Positions 1-5,092 of a stretch of 5,092 nucleotides of DNA are shown piece after piece. Positions within the stretch are counted from its first letter, which is position 1, and each line of letters starts with the position of its first letter. Under the pieces are notes generated by a model, which made no database searches, was not told where the DNA came from, and saw only the letters and a program-made list of their open reading frames with translations. Source of the stretch: Spirochaetota bacterium (GTDB lineage: Bacteria; Spirochaetota; UBA4802; UBA5550); contig JAKJGD010000203.1 in assembly GCA_022704585.1 (NCBI GenBank), positions 1 to 5,092 on the forward strand, read 5' to 3'. The position numbers were made by a program, and so were the translations under genes.

Positions 1-2
1 GA

Positions 3-773
3 CTGGGGAGCGACTGGCCGTCGCATGCGGATACGCTGATAACCTGGTATGAGATCTCGAACATTGCCTGGACGTTTCTCCTTGCCGGCCATTGCTTCGC
101 CTTTGGCGGGTGGCGGCGGCTGGCCCTGTTTTTCGGCGTTGCTTTTCTCTACGGCATGGTACTGGAAAGCTCCGGCGTAACCATGGGATATTTTTCCGAG
201 GACCACTACCATCTCTACCTGCCCGGGTTCAGCGCACCGGTGGCTACCATGTTCGGATGGAGCACTGTATTCTACCCGTGCGTGTACATCCTTGACGGAA
301 TCCGCAGGGGCTTCAAGCAGGTTGGTGCGCTGTCGTTTGCCTGGCAGGGACTGTTCGTGGCGATCATAGCCCTCTGCTTCGATGCCGTTATCGATCCCTT
401 CGCGACCGCCTTTGGCCTGTGGAAATGGAACGGCGCGTATTTGCCCGAGAGCGGCATGTTCCTGTTCGGTGTGCCGCTCCTGAACTTCATTTCCTGGTTC
501 TCAGCCGTATTCTCCTTCGGGATCGTCTTCTATTACTTTGAGCTGAAGAAGCCTGCGTGGAGCGGGGCAAAACGCGCCGCGGTCATGCTCGCCTCTCTGC
601 CCCTCGTGCTGGCCGTCGCTGCAGTGCTCGAGTTCGGGTCGCTTGCCGCTATCGAAGGCTTAAACGGGCCGAGCTGGACAATACTGAAAGATTATTTCAA
701 AGCGGGAATGCCCATGACGCGGGAACCCCGACGCGGGAAAATGCCGGAATGCCCGATGACCCCGCGGCGGTGA
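3..773 (+). CDS. Carotenoid biosynthesis family membrane protein (DUF422/CruF-like), 5'-truncated
   Basis: The reading frame is open from the window edge (first full codon at 3) to TGA at 771-773, giving 256 visible residues; the true start lies upstream. Choosing the internal ATG at 156 would cut off a membrane helix (visible residues 12-34), so I treat the gene as partial. About six hydrophobic segments are visible, near residues 12-34, 40-57, 76-97, 113-137, 152-180 and 192-217. Motifs match the Caroten_synth (PF04240) family: E55-x-x-G58, then D127-x3-D131-P132, W140-x-W142, and N161-F162-x2-W165. Known members include CruF-type hydratases, which add water across a terminal double bond of acyclic carotenoids in the membrane. 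Whether this protein is a hydratase or another family member is inference. The last 20 or so residues are basic, hydrophilic and encoded by a small internal repeat. The family call is fairly secure; the exact reaction is not. Confidence 0.75.
   Translation: MGSDWPSHADTLITWYEISNIAWTFLLAGHCFAFGGWRRLALFFGVAFLYGMVLESSGVTMGYFSEDHYHLYLPGFSAPVATMFGWSTVFYPCVYILDGIRRGFKQVGALSFAWQGLFVAIIALCFDAVIDPFATAFGLWKWNGAYLPESGMFLFGVPLLNFISWFSAVFSFGIVFYYFELKKPAWSGAKRAAVMLASLPLVLAVAAVLEFGSLAAIEGLNGPSWTILKDYFKAGMPMTREPRRGKMPECPMTPRR
702..760 (+). repeat. Short imperfect direct repeats in the 3' end of the carotenoid-family gene
   Basis: GCGGGAA occurs three times (702-708, 719-725, 733-739). The longer match GACGCGGGAA occurs at 716-725 and 730-739. 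GGAATGCCC occurs at 705-713 and 746-754, each followed by ATGAC (with one extra G in the second copy). The repeats encode the hydrophilic tail, where the pattern PMT plus arginines recurs (PMTREPRR and PMTPRR). This looks like local slippage or duplication at the end of the gene. I see no sign of an insertion element. Confidence 0.6.
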
Positions 774-831
774 AAGAGGCAGCGCGCTAACCCGAACAGT
801 ACTGAAAAAATACCGGGAAGAGGAGCGAAAC

Positions 832-1971
832 ATGTCGTGTTTCGAGATAGGGCCGATCAGGCCGCCGAGCGAAGCAGAGAGCATACTCCTGCGCCTTACC
901 CGCAACTGTCACTGGAACAAGTGCGCCTTCTGTCCCGTGTACAAGGGCACGCAGTTTTCCATGCGAAAGGTGGGGGAGATAAAGGCCGATATTGACACGA
1001 TGTCGTCGATCGCTGAGCGGATATACAGTGAGCTGAAACGACGGTACCCGGACCGGGCGGACAACACGCCCGTGGTGCGCATCATGAAGGAGATCGATTT
1101 CGGTCCGGGCATTGACCAGGGGTGCGCCCGGCAGGTGGCCTTCTGGATATACCACGGCATGAGGAGCCTCTTCCTCCAGGACGCTGACGCGCTCGTGCTC
1201 AAGAACAATGACCTGGTTGAGATACTGAATTACGTGCGGGAGAAGTTTCCCACGATCGAGAGGATAACGACGTATTCCCGCGCGCAAACCGTGTGCCGTA
1301 AATCGCTGGAGGAGCTGGCGCTTCTGCGCGCGGCGGGTCTGAACCGCATCCATATCGGCATGGAGTCGGGCTCGGACGAGGTACTCGTGCTGGTCAATAA
1401 GGGCGTAACGGGCGAAGAGCAGATCCGGGCAGGCAGGAGCCTCATCGATGCCGGGTTCGAGCTGTCGGAATATTTCATGCCGGGACTGGGCGGGAAAGCC
1501 CTCTCCCGCGAGAACGCAATCGAGTCGGCGCGGGTGCTCAGCGCCGTCAACCCGACGTTTATCCGTATACGCAGCACCGTGCCGGTCCCCGGCACGCCCC
1601 TGTACGACATGATGCCGGACCGGTGGGTGCCGCTTTCGGAAGAGGAAAAGGTGCGGGAGCTGCGGCTTTTCATCGAGAACCTGTCCGGTGTAACCAGCAC
1701 GGTGCAGAGTGATCACATCATGAATCTCCTGGAAGACGTGAGCGGCGAGCTTCCGCGTGACCGCGAGCTGATGCTCGCGGTCATGGACCAGTTTCTGGCA
1801 ATGGACACCGACGACAGGGAAAGCTTTATCGTCGGCAGAAGGATCGGCAGGTACCGCGTACTGGCAGATTATGTCCCGGTGCCGGATGTTGAGGCGATCA
1901 AGCGTGAGCTGAAAGAACGTTTCGGCTCGGTGGAGAAAGGGGTTCTCGAGATTCTGGCTAATTTTATATGA
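832..1971 (+). CDS. Radical SAM protein, Elp3/MiaB-like (COG1032 type), function unknown
   Basis: This 379-residue protein has the features of a radical SAM enzyme, which uses a [4Fe-4S] cluster to split S-adenosylmethionine into a 5'-deoxyadenosyl radical. The cluster motif is C26-x4-C31-x2-C34 (sequence CHWNKCAFC), one residue longer in the first gap than the usual C-x3-C-x2-C. Further support comes from FLQDADALVL at 114-123 and from HIGMESGSDEVL at 174-185, which resembles the later strand and SAM-contact region of the Elp3/MiaB-type barrel. The PVPGTPLYDM stretch at 251-260 is also typical. Only six cysteines are present (3, 26, 31, 34, 98, 155), so there is no CxxC-rich auxiliary-cluster domain, and no N-terminal B12-binding domain is visible. 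The C-terminal part, from about 265, is helical and unassigned. The ATG at 832 follows AGGAG (821-825) with a 6-base spacer. It lies 58 bases after the carotenoid gene and may be cotranscribed. Substrate unknown. Confidence 0.85.
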   Translation: MSCFEIGPIRPPSEAESILLRLTRNCHWNKCAFCPVYKGTQFSMRKVGEIKADIDTMSSIAERIYSELKRRYPDRADNTPVVRIMKEIDFGPGIDQGCARQVAFWIYHGMRSLFLQDADALVLKNNDLVEILNYVREKFPTIERITTYSRAQTVCRKSLEELALLRAAGLNRIHIGMESGSDEVLVLVNKGVTGEEQIRAGRSLIDAGFELSEYFMPGLGGKALSRENAIESARVLSAVNPTFIRIRSTVPVPGTPLYDMMPDRWVPLSEEEKVRELRLFIENLSGVTSTVQSDHIMNLLEDVSGELPRDRELMLAVMDQFLAMDTDDRESFIVGRRIGRYRVLADYVPVPDVEAIKRELKERFGSVEKGVLEILANFI

Positions 1972-2051
1972 ATTAATTGAATTTTCCCGGTATTTGCTCT
2001 TGACATATATGGCTAATTCTGTTTTTTTTTAAGAGTGCGGCGGTCCGGGAT
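1972..2051 (+). promoter_or_regulatory. AT-rich intergenic region with a candidate sigma-70-like promoter
   Basis: This is the longest non-coding gap in the window. It holds a perfect TTGACA hexamer at 2000-2005. At the expected 17-base spacing there is only a T-rich sequence (2023-2028) within a run of nine T (2022-2030), so the -10 match is poor. No GC-rich stem precedes the T run, so it is not a standard intrinsic terminator. A promoter here would separate the left two genes from the five-gene run that starts with the STAS gene, and would give a short leader. The call rests on one hexamer, base composition and position. Confidence 0.35.
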
Positions 2052-2393
2052 ATGAAAATTAAAACCACCATCGATGATTCAATTGTCATTCTGGCAATTG
2101 AAGGTTCGCTTTCGTCAGAAGAAAAAATCAACTTCGAAAAAGAGGTCAATCAATATAAAGACCGGCAGTACAGTCTTGTCCTCGATCTTTCAGATGTAAC
2201 CTTCATCGACAGTGCCAGCCTCGGCACTATCGTAAAATACTATGCGCTGTTCCAGAAAAACGGCAGGCACCTGCTGCTTTCAAACATGAGCAAACAGATC
2301 TACGAAGTGTTCAACCTGACAGGCGTCACCAGGCAGATACGGATTTTCGATACCACCAGGGCCGCCGTTGATTTTATTCGCGGCAACAGTTGA
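2052..2393 (+). CDS. STAS-domain protein, anti-sigma factor antagonist (SpoIIAA/RsbV type)
   Basis: This 113-residue protein is a single STAS domain of normal length for SpoIIAA/RsbV-like proteins, which act in the cytoplasm by binding an anti-sigma kinase or other switch kinase until phosphorylated. The core is visible as VLDLSDVTFID at 43-53 followed by S54-A-S-L-G. The serine directly after the aspartate is the position phosphorylated in SpoIIAA and RsbV, so the switch residue appears retained. The common DSSGLG form is changed to DSASLG. No HTH, kinase or transmembrane part is attached, and no partner kinase is in the window. The ATG at 2052 has no good Shine-Dalgarno: AAGAG at 2031-2035 is far and GGGA at 2047-2050 is too close. 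There is no alternative in-frame start nearby. The first ~110 bases are only about one third G+C by hand count, much lower than the neighbours. It is followed by pth after 24 bases. Confidence 0.85.
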   Translation: MKIKTTIDDSIVILAIEGSLSSEEKINFEKEVNQYKDRQYSLVLDLSDVTFIDSASLGTIVKYYALFQKNGRHLLLSNMSKQIYEVFNLTGVTRQIRIFDTTRAAVDFIRGNS

Positions 2394-2417
2394 CCTGTCC
2401 TGAGAGGGGAACCACAC

Positions 2418-2951
2418 ATGTTCGTTTGCGCCTGCCTTGGAAACCCGGGAAAAAAGTATATAAAAAACCGGCACAATATCGGGTTCATGCTGGGGAATTA
2501 TCTTGCCGGGCGTTATGGGATTGCGACGGGCTCATCTTCCTTTTCCTCGGTTTCGGGCAGGGGATCGGTTGACGGCCGCGACCTGTTCCTCATCATGCCC
2601 CAGACCTACATGAACAACAGCGGCGGCCCGGTGCGCGCCGCGCTCGATTACTACAAGGTCGCTCCGGAACGGCTGATAGTCGTCCATGACGAGATCGAGC
2701 TACCGTTCGGGCAGTACCGGCTCAAATTCGGCGGCGGGCACAAGGGGCACAACGGCATCAGGTCCATCATGCAGGAGCTCGGCACGGCTGATTTCCACCG
2801 CGTCCGGTTCGGCGTGGGACGTCCCGATAATCCCGAGATTGCCGTGGCGGACCACGTGCTGTCGAATTTCACAGAAGAAGAGATGGCAGGCATAGACGCG
2901 CTGTTCCCGGCCGTGACGGAGCTCTTGATTACCGTCATGAACAGTGAATGA
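2418..2951 (+). CDS. pth: Peptidyl-tRNA hydrolase
   Basis: Pth is a cytoplasmic housekeeping enzyme that cuts the ester bond between peptide and tRNA in prematurely released peptidyl-tRNAs, recycling the tRNA. The 177-residue sequence carries the expected bacterial Pth signature residues: N9 in LGNPG, catalytic H19 in RHNIGF, M65-N66 in PQTYMNNSGG, D91 in VVHDE and N112 in GGGHKGHNGI. RVRFGVGRP at 128-136 is the further conserved block. These correspond to N10, H20, M67, D93 and N114 of the E. coli enzyme. The length is slightly below the usual 185-195, mainly at the C-terminus, but no key residue is lost. The ATG at 2418 follows AGGGGA (2405-2410) with a 7-base spacer. The gene sits between a STAS gene and an xpaC-like gene; the frequent rplY (ctc) neighbour is not seen in this window. 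Confidence 0.96.
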   Translation: MFVCACLGNPGKKYIKNRHNIGFMLGNYLAGRYGIATGSSSFSSVSGRGSVDGRDLFLIMPQTYMNNSGGPVRAALDYYKVAPERLIVVHDEIELPFGQYRLKFGGGHKGHNGIRSIMQELGTADFHRVRFGVGRPDNPEIAVADHVLSNFTEEEMAGIDALFPAVTELLITVMNSE

Positions 2952-2973
2952 CCCGGGTGCAGAGCATCCCGAC

Positions 2974-2979
2974 GGAGGA
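2974..2979 (+). promoter_or_regulatory. Ribosome binding site that fixes the GTG start of the xpaC-like gene
   Basis: GGAGGA lies 6 bases before the GTG at 2986. An in-frame GTG at 2944 overlaps the end of pth and would add 14 hydrophilic residues before the first membrane helix, with no comparable site in front of it. This favours 2986. Confidence 0.75.
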
Positions 2980-2985
2980 CGATTC

Positions 2986-3585
2986 GTGAAAAAGTATTTC
3001 ATCCTGATTCTGGCCGGCACCGCGGTCTTCGCCGCACTGTTCAAGTTTACCGTGCTCGGCTTCCTCCTCTCCTCCGTGGCGGGAGTGGCGGGCATGCTTC
3101 TCCTTGGCTCGCTCATCAGGCTGATACGGCGTGCGCGGGAAGGCGCGAAGAAGGAAGCCGCTCTGACTCCGGCCCGGGCCGCGGAGGACGTGGTAAAGGA
3201 GGGGATGGAAAAGTTACGCCGGATCAGCAATACCGCACGGATGATCCAGAGTAACGAGGTCGCCGCAAAAATCAGGGACATCTGCAAGGTCGGGGTCGAG
3301 ATTTTCGACGGCATCAAGAAAAACCCGGGCAAGATAGCCAAGGTGAAGCAGTTTACCAATTACTACCTGGATGCGACAGGGAAGATCGTGGAGCAGTATG
3401 CGGAGCTCTCGAACAAATCGAAACTGACCCCGGAGGTCGAGCAGGCGCTGCGCAGGGTCGAGGACCTGCTCGACACGATACGGCAGACATTCGACCGCCA
3501 GCTGGCGAACCTGCTGGAGGACAATCTCCTGGATATAAATACCGAGCTTACCGTATTGAAAAACACGATGAAGATGGAAGGATAA
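2986..3585 (+). CDS. XpaC-like membrane protein (5-bromo-4-chloroindolyl phosphate hydrolysis family)
   Basis: With the GTG start at 2986 the protein has 199 residues. It begins with KKY followed by two hydrophobic helices (about 4-19 and 23-44) and then a basic RLIRR stop-transfer stretch, so it is likely anchored in the inner membrane with a mostly helical, charged cytoplasmic part. The C-terminal region resembles the XpaC family (PF10112): FTNYYLDATGKIVEQYAEL at 123-141, and a helical end at 171-199 with LLDINTELTVL. The family takes its name from a B. subtilis gene, xpaC, linked to hydrolysis of the indicator X-phos. No phosphatase active site is visible here, and an enzymatic role is unproven. 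The strongest support is context: the next gene, 29 bases later, is a TelA homologue, as in the B. subtilis xpaC-yaaN arrangement. A role with TelA in envelope or anion stress is inference. Confidence 0.75.
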   Translation: MKKYFILILAGTAVFAALFKFTVLGFLLSSVAGVAGMLLLGSLIRLIRRAREGAKKEAALTPARAAEDVVKEGMEKLRRISNTARMIQSNEVAAKIRDICKVGVEIFDGIKKNPGKIAKVKQFTNYYLDATGKIVEQYAELSNKSKLTPEVEQALRRVEDLLDTIRQTFDRQLANLLEDNLLDINTELTVLKNTMKMEG

Positions 3586-3602
3586 CGCGCGAAAAACCAA
3601 AC

Positions 3603-3610
3603 AAGGAGGA
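3603..3610 (+). promoter_or_regulatory. Very strong ribosome binding site of the telA-like gene
   Basis: AAGGAGGA is an almost full match to the anti-Shine-Dalgarno complement. It lies 4 bases before the ATG at 3615 and 10 bases before a second in-frame ATG at 3621, so either codon could serve. I used 3615; the proteins differ by two residues. Confidence 0.7.
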
Positions 3611-3614
3611 CGCG

Positions 3615-4736
3615 ATGGACATGCAGAAGGTTAACGCCCAGGCGGCGCAGCCGGTCGAACAGAAGGTGCTGACCCTTGCCGACCTGAACGACGAGGAAAA
3701 GAAGAAGGTCGAGCAGATACAGAAGGAGCTTGACCTTGACAACTCGCAGAGCATCATCCAGTTCGGAGTGGGGTCCCAGAGCGGGATCTCGAACTTTTCC
3801 GACACCATCCTGAACGAGATCAGGTCCCGCGACAGCGGATACGTGGGAAACATCCTGACTGAGCTCATGCTCAAGGTGAAGAGCCTGGACGTGGACAGCC
3901 TCTCCGGCGAAAGCGGTCTCTCTAAAATTCCGATCATCGGCAGCCTGGTCCACAGCGCGAAGAAATCTATTGCCGGCTTCGACAAGCTTGCCGTGCAGAT
4001 CGAAAAGATCGTGGACGAGCTCACCAAGTCGCGGATGCAGCTGCTGAAAGACATCACCATGTTCGATTCTCTCTACGAAAAAAACATACAGTACATCCGC
4101 GAGCTGGACCTCTACATCCTGGCGGGGAAGATGAAGCAGAAAGAGCTCGAGGAAAAAGTTATCCCCGAGCTCCGGGCAAAGGCCGACAAGACAAAGGACA
4201 CTCTTGACGCCCAGAAGGTGCAGGACATGACCCAGGCACTCAACCGGCTCGAGAAGAAGGTGCATGACCTCCAGCTCTCCCGCATGGTGGCGCTGCAGAC
4301 AAATCCGCAGGTGCGGCTGATCCAGAGCGGCGACCAGGTACTGGTGGAAAAGATACAGAGCTCTATCCTGAACACCGTGCCCCTCTGGAAAAACCAGGTG
4401 GTGATAGCCATCGGCGTGTTCAGGCAGAAGAAGGCGTTGGAGGCCCAGTCCGAGGTGAGCAAGACCACCAACGAGCTTCTCCAGAAGAACGCCGAGATGC
4501 TCAAGCAGGGCACCGTGGAGGTTGCGAAGGAGTCGGAGCGCGGCATCGTGGAGATGGAGACCCTGAAGAAGGTCCATGACAACCTGATTGCCACGATCGA
4601 GGAGACTCTCAGGATCCAGCAGGAAGGCAAGGCCAAGCGCCAGCTCGCGGAAGGCGAGCTTGTCAAGCTCGAGGGCGAGCTGAAGACCAAGCTCAAGGAG
4701 GCCGGCGCCAGGAGCCCGGGGCTTAAGCTGTCATGA
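3615..4736 (+). CDS. TelA-family protein (toxic anion resistance family)
   Basis: The 373-residue product is typical in length and layout for the TelA/KlaA family (PF05816). It is soluble, charged and mostly alpha-helical with long coiled-coil stretches (about 165-225 and 270-365). Family landmarks are MFDSLYEKN at 149-157, LDLYILAGK at 164-172, the block QTNPQVRLIQSGDQ at 228-241, the following ILNTVPLWKNQVVIAIG at 251-267, and TNELLQKNAEMLKQG at 285-299. TelA was named for tellurite resistance on plasmid RK2, and chromosomal relatives affect tolerance to antimicrobial peptides or envelope-active agents; the biochemical activity is not established. No signal peptide or membrane helix is visible, so it is probably cytoplasmic and may be recruited to the membrane by the XpaC-like protein encoded 29 bases upstream. 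That last point is inference from gene pairing. The family assignment is secure; the real substrate is open, and tellurite need not be relevant. Confidence 0.9.
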   Translation: MDMQKVNAQAAQPVEQKVLTLADLNDEEKKKVEQIQKELDLDNSQSIIQFGVGSQSGISNFSDTILNEIRSRDSGYVGNILTELMLKVKSLDVDSLSGESGLSKIPIIGSLVHSAKKSIAGFDKLAVQIEKIVDELTKSRMQLLKDITMFDSLYEKNIQYIRELDLYILAGKMKQKELEEKVIPELRAKADKTKDTLDAQKVQDMTQALNRLEKKVHDLQLSRMVALQTNPQVRLIQSGDQVLVEKIQSSILNTVPLWKNQVVIAIGVFRQKKALEAQSEVSKTTNELLQKNAEMLKQGTVEVAKESERGIVEMETLKKVHDNLIATIEETLRIQQEGKAKRQLAEGELVKLEGELKTKLKEAGARSPGLKLS

Positions 4737-4749
4737 CAGGGAGGACATC

Positions 4750-5092
4750 ATGAGCGTGATCGTTCCACTGGCCGAGGGTTTCGAGGAAATCGAGGGTGTA
4801 ACCATTATAGACGTGCTCCGGCGGGCCGGAATTGGCGTCACCAGCGTGTTTCTTGAAAAAAATCCCGTTATTGGCTCACACTCAATTGCCGTAACGGCCG
4901 ATAAGAGTATTGACGAGATACGATCGTCAGATTTCGATTGCATTGTTCTCCCCGGAGGCATGCCGGGAAGCAGCAACTTGAAGGCGGACGCGCGGGTAAT
5001 CGGACTGGTAAAGGAATTTGCCGGGAGCGGAAAGATGACCGCCGCCCTGTGTGCCGCGCCCCTGGTGCTTGGTTACGCGGGAGTACTGGCGG
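4750..5092 (+). CDS. DJ-1/YajL/PfpI-family protein, 3'-truncated by the window
   Basis: The frame opens with ATG at 4750 and runs off the window; 114 residues are visible of an expected 180 or so. It matches the DJ-1/ThiJ/PfpI superfamily: EGFEEIEGV at 9-17 holds E15, aligned with Glu18 of human DJ-1. VLPGGMPGS at 66-74 is the conserved turn, and AALCAAPLVLG at 98-108 holds C101 in the nucleophile elbow, aligned with DJ-1 Cys106. The retained Glu-Cys pair points to an active DJ-1/YajL-type protein, whose reported roles include protection from oxidative and carbonyl (glyoxal-type) damage. The exact activity of this clade is debated. GGAGG at 4740-4744 lies 5 bases before the ATG. The gene starts 13 bases after telA ends, so cotranscription is very likely. 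The missing C-terminal third prevents a finer subfamily call. Confidence 0.9.
   Translation, partial: MSVIVPLAEGFEEIEGVTIIDVLRRAGIGVTSVFLEKNPVIGSHSIAVTADKSIDEIRSSDFDCIVLPGGMPGSSNLKADARVIGLVKEFAGSGKMTAALCAAPLVLGYAGVLA

Noticed and set aside
727..737. CCCG-ACG-CGGG mini hairpin near the end of the first gene
   Set aside because: It has a four-pair stem, lies inside coding sequence and has no following T run, so it is not a terminator.
797..804. Palindrome CAGTACTG between the first two genes
   Set aside because: An 8-base palindrome is common by chance, and no second copy or promoter context supports an operator.
787..1716. A 309-codon open frame on the - strand opposite the radical SAM gene
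   Set aside because: It is antisense to a gene with clear cluster and barrel motifs. Its own translation shows no family features, so it is a shadow frame.
2010..2028. TGGC as part of a sigma-54 (-24/-12) promoter
   Set aside because: No GC dinucleotide occurs at the required spacing; that position is inside the T run.
2022..2030. T9 run as an intrinsic terminator of the radical SAM gene
   Set aside because: The bases before it are AT-rich and form no stable GC stem, so the hairpin half of a terminator is missing.
1985..2050. Inverted match TCCCGG (1985-1990) with CCGGGA (2045-2050)
   Set aside because: The arms are only 6 bases, about 54 bases apart, and joined by AT-rich sequence. Chance is the simpler explanation.
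2700..3359. A 219-codon - strand frame across pth and the xpaC-like gene
   Set aside because: It is antisense to both genes, is low in recognisable motifs, and spans a gene boundary as a chance frame would.
3363..4577. A 404-codon open frame on the - strand opposite the xpaC and telA genes
   Set aside because: The translation is rich in H, L and R with no recognisable domain, and it lies opposite two well-supported genes with strong ribosome binding sites. Long antisense frames are expected opposite GC-rich, charged coiled-coil genes.

Overview
The window is a compact stretch of bacterial protein-coding DNA with seven genes, all on the + strand. The first gene is cut at the left edge and the last at the right edge. 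I see no rRNA, tRNA, insertion sequence, CRISPR array or convincing intrinsic terminator. Most genes are GC-rich (a hand count of one 60-base stretch of the radical SAM gene gives about two thirds G+C). The exception is the region around 1972-2160, which is clearly AT-rich. Strong GGAGG-type ribosome binding sites, a carotenoid-synthesis family membrane protein and an XpaC/TelA pair fit a free-living GC-rich bacterium. Deltaproteobacteria in the broad sense, Nitrospirota or Spirochaetota are possible, but this assignment is a weak inference because no gene here is taxonomically decisive.

Left part (about 1-1971): the 3' part of a carotenoid-biosynthesis (DUF422/CruF-like) integral membrane protein is followed after 58 bases by a complete radical SAM protein of the Elp3/MiaB-like (COG1032) type, with an unusual C-x4-C-x2-C cluster motif. 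The specific substrate of the radical SAM protein cannot be read from the sequence.

Middle gap (1972-2051): 80 AT-rich bases with a TTGACA hexamer and a run of nine T. This is the only place in the window where a new promoter looks plausible, so it probably separates two transcription units.

Right part (2052-5092): a tight five-gene run with gaps of 24, 34, 29 and 13 bases. It holds a single-domain STAS protein (anti-sigma factor antagonist type), peptidyl-tRNA hydrolase (pth), an XpaC-like membrane protein, a TelA-family protein and the start of a DJ-1/YajL/PfpI-family protein. The XpaC-TelA pairing is known from Firmicutes and is linked to toxic-anion and cell-envelope stress phenotypes. 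The DJ-1-type gene, only 13 bases after telA, adds a possible electrophile or oxidative stress component. STAS and pth are a regulatory and a housekeeping gene that appear to share the transcript. All functions are assigned by motif recognition by eye; no database search was possible. I see no clearly new defence or mobile system here; the most notable items are the orphan radical SAM protein and the XpaC-TelA-DJ-1 cluster.
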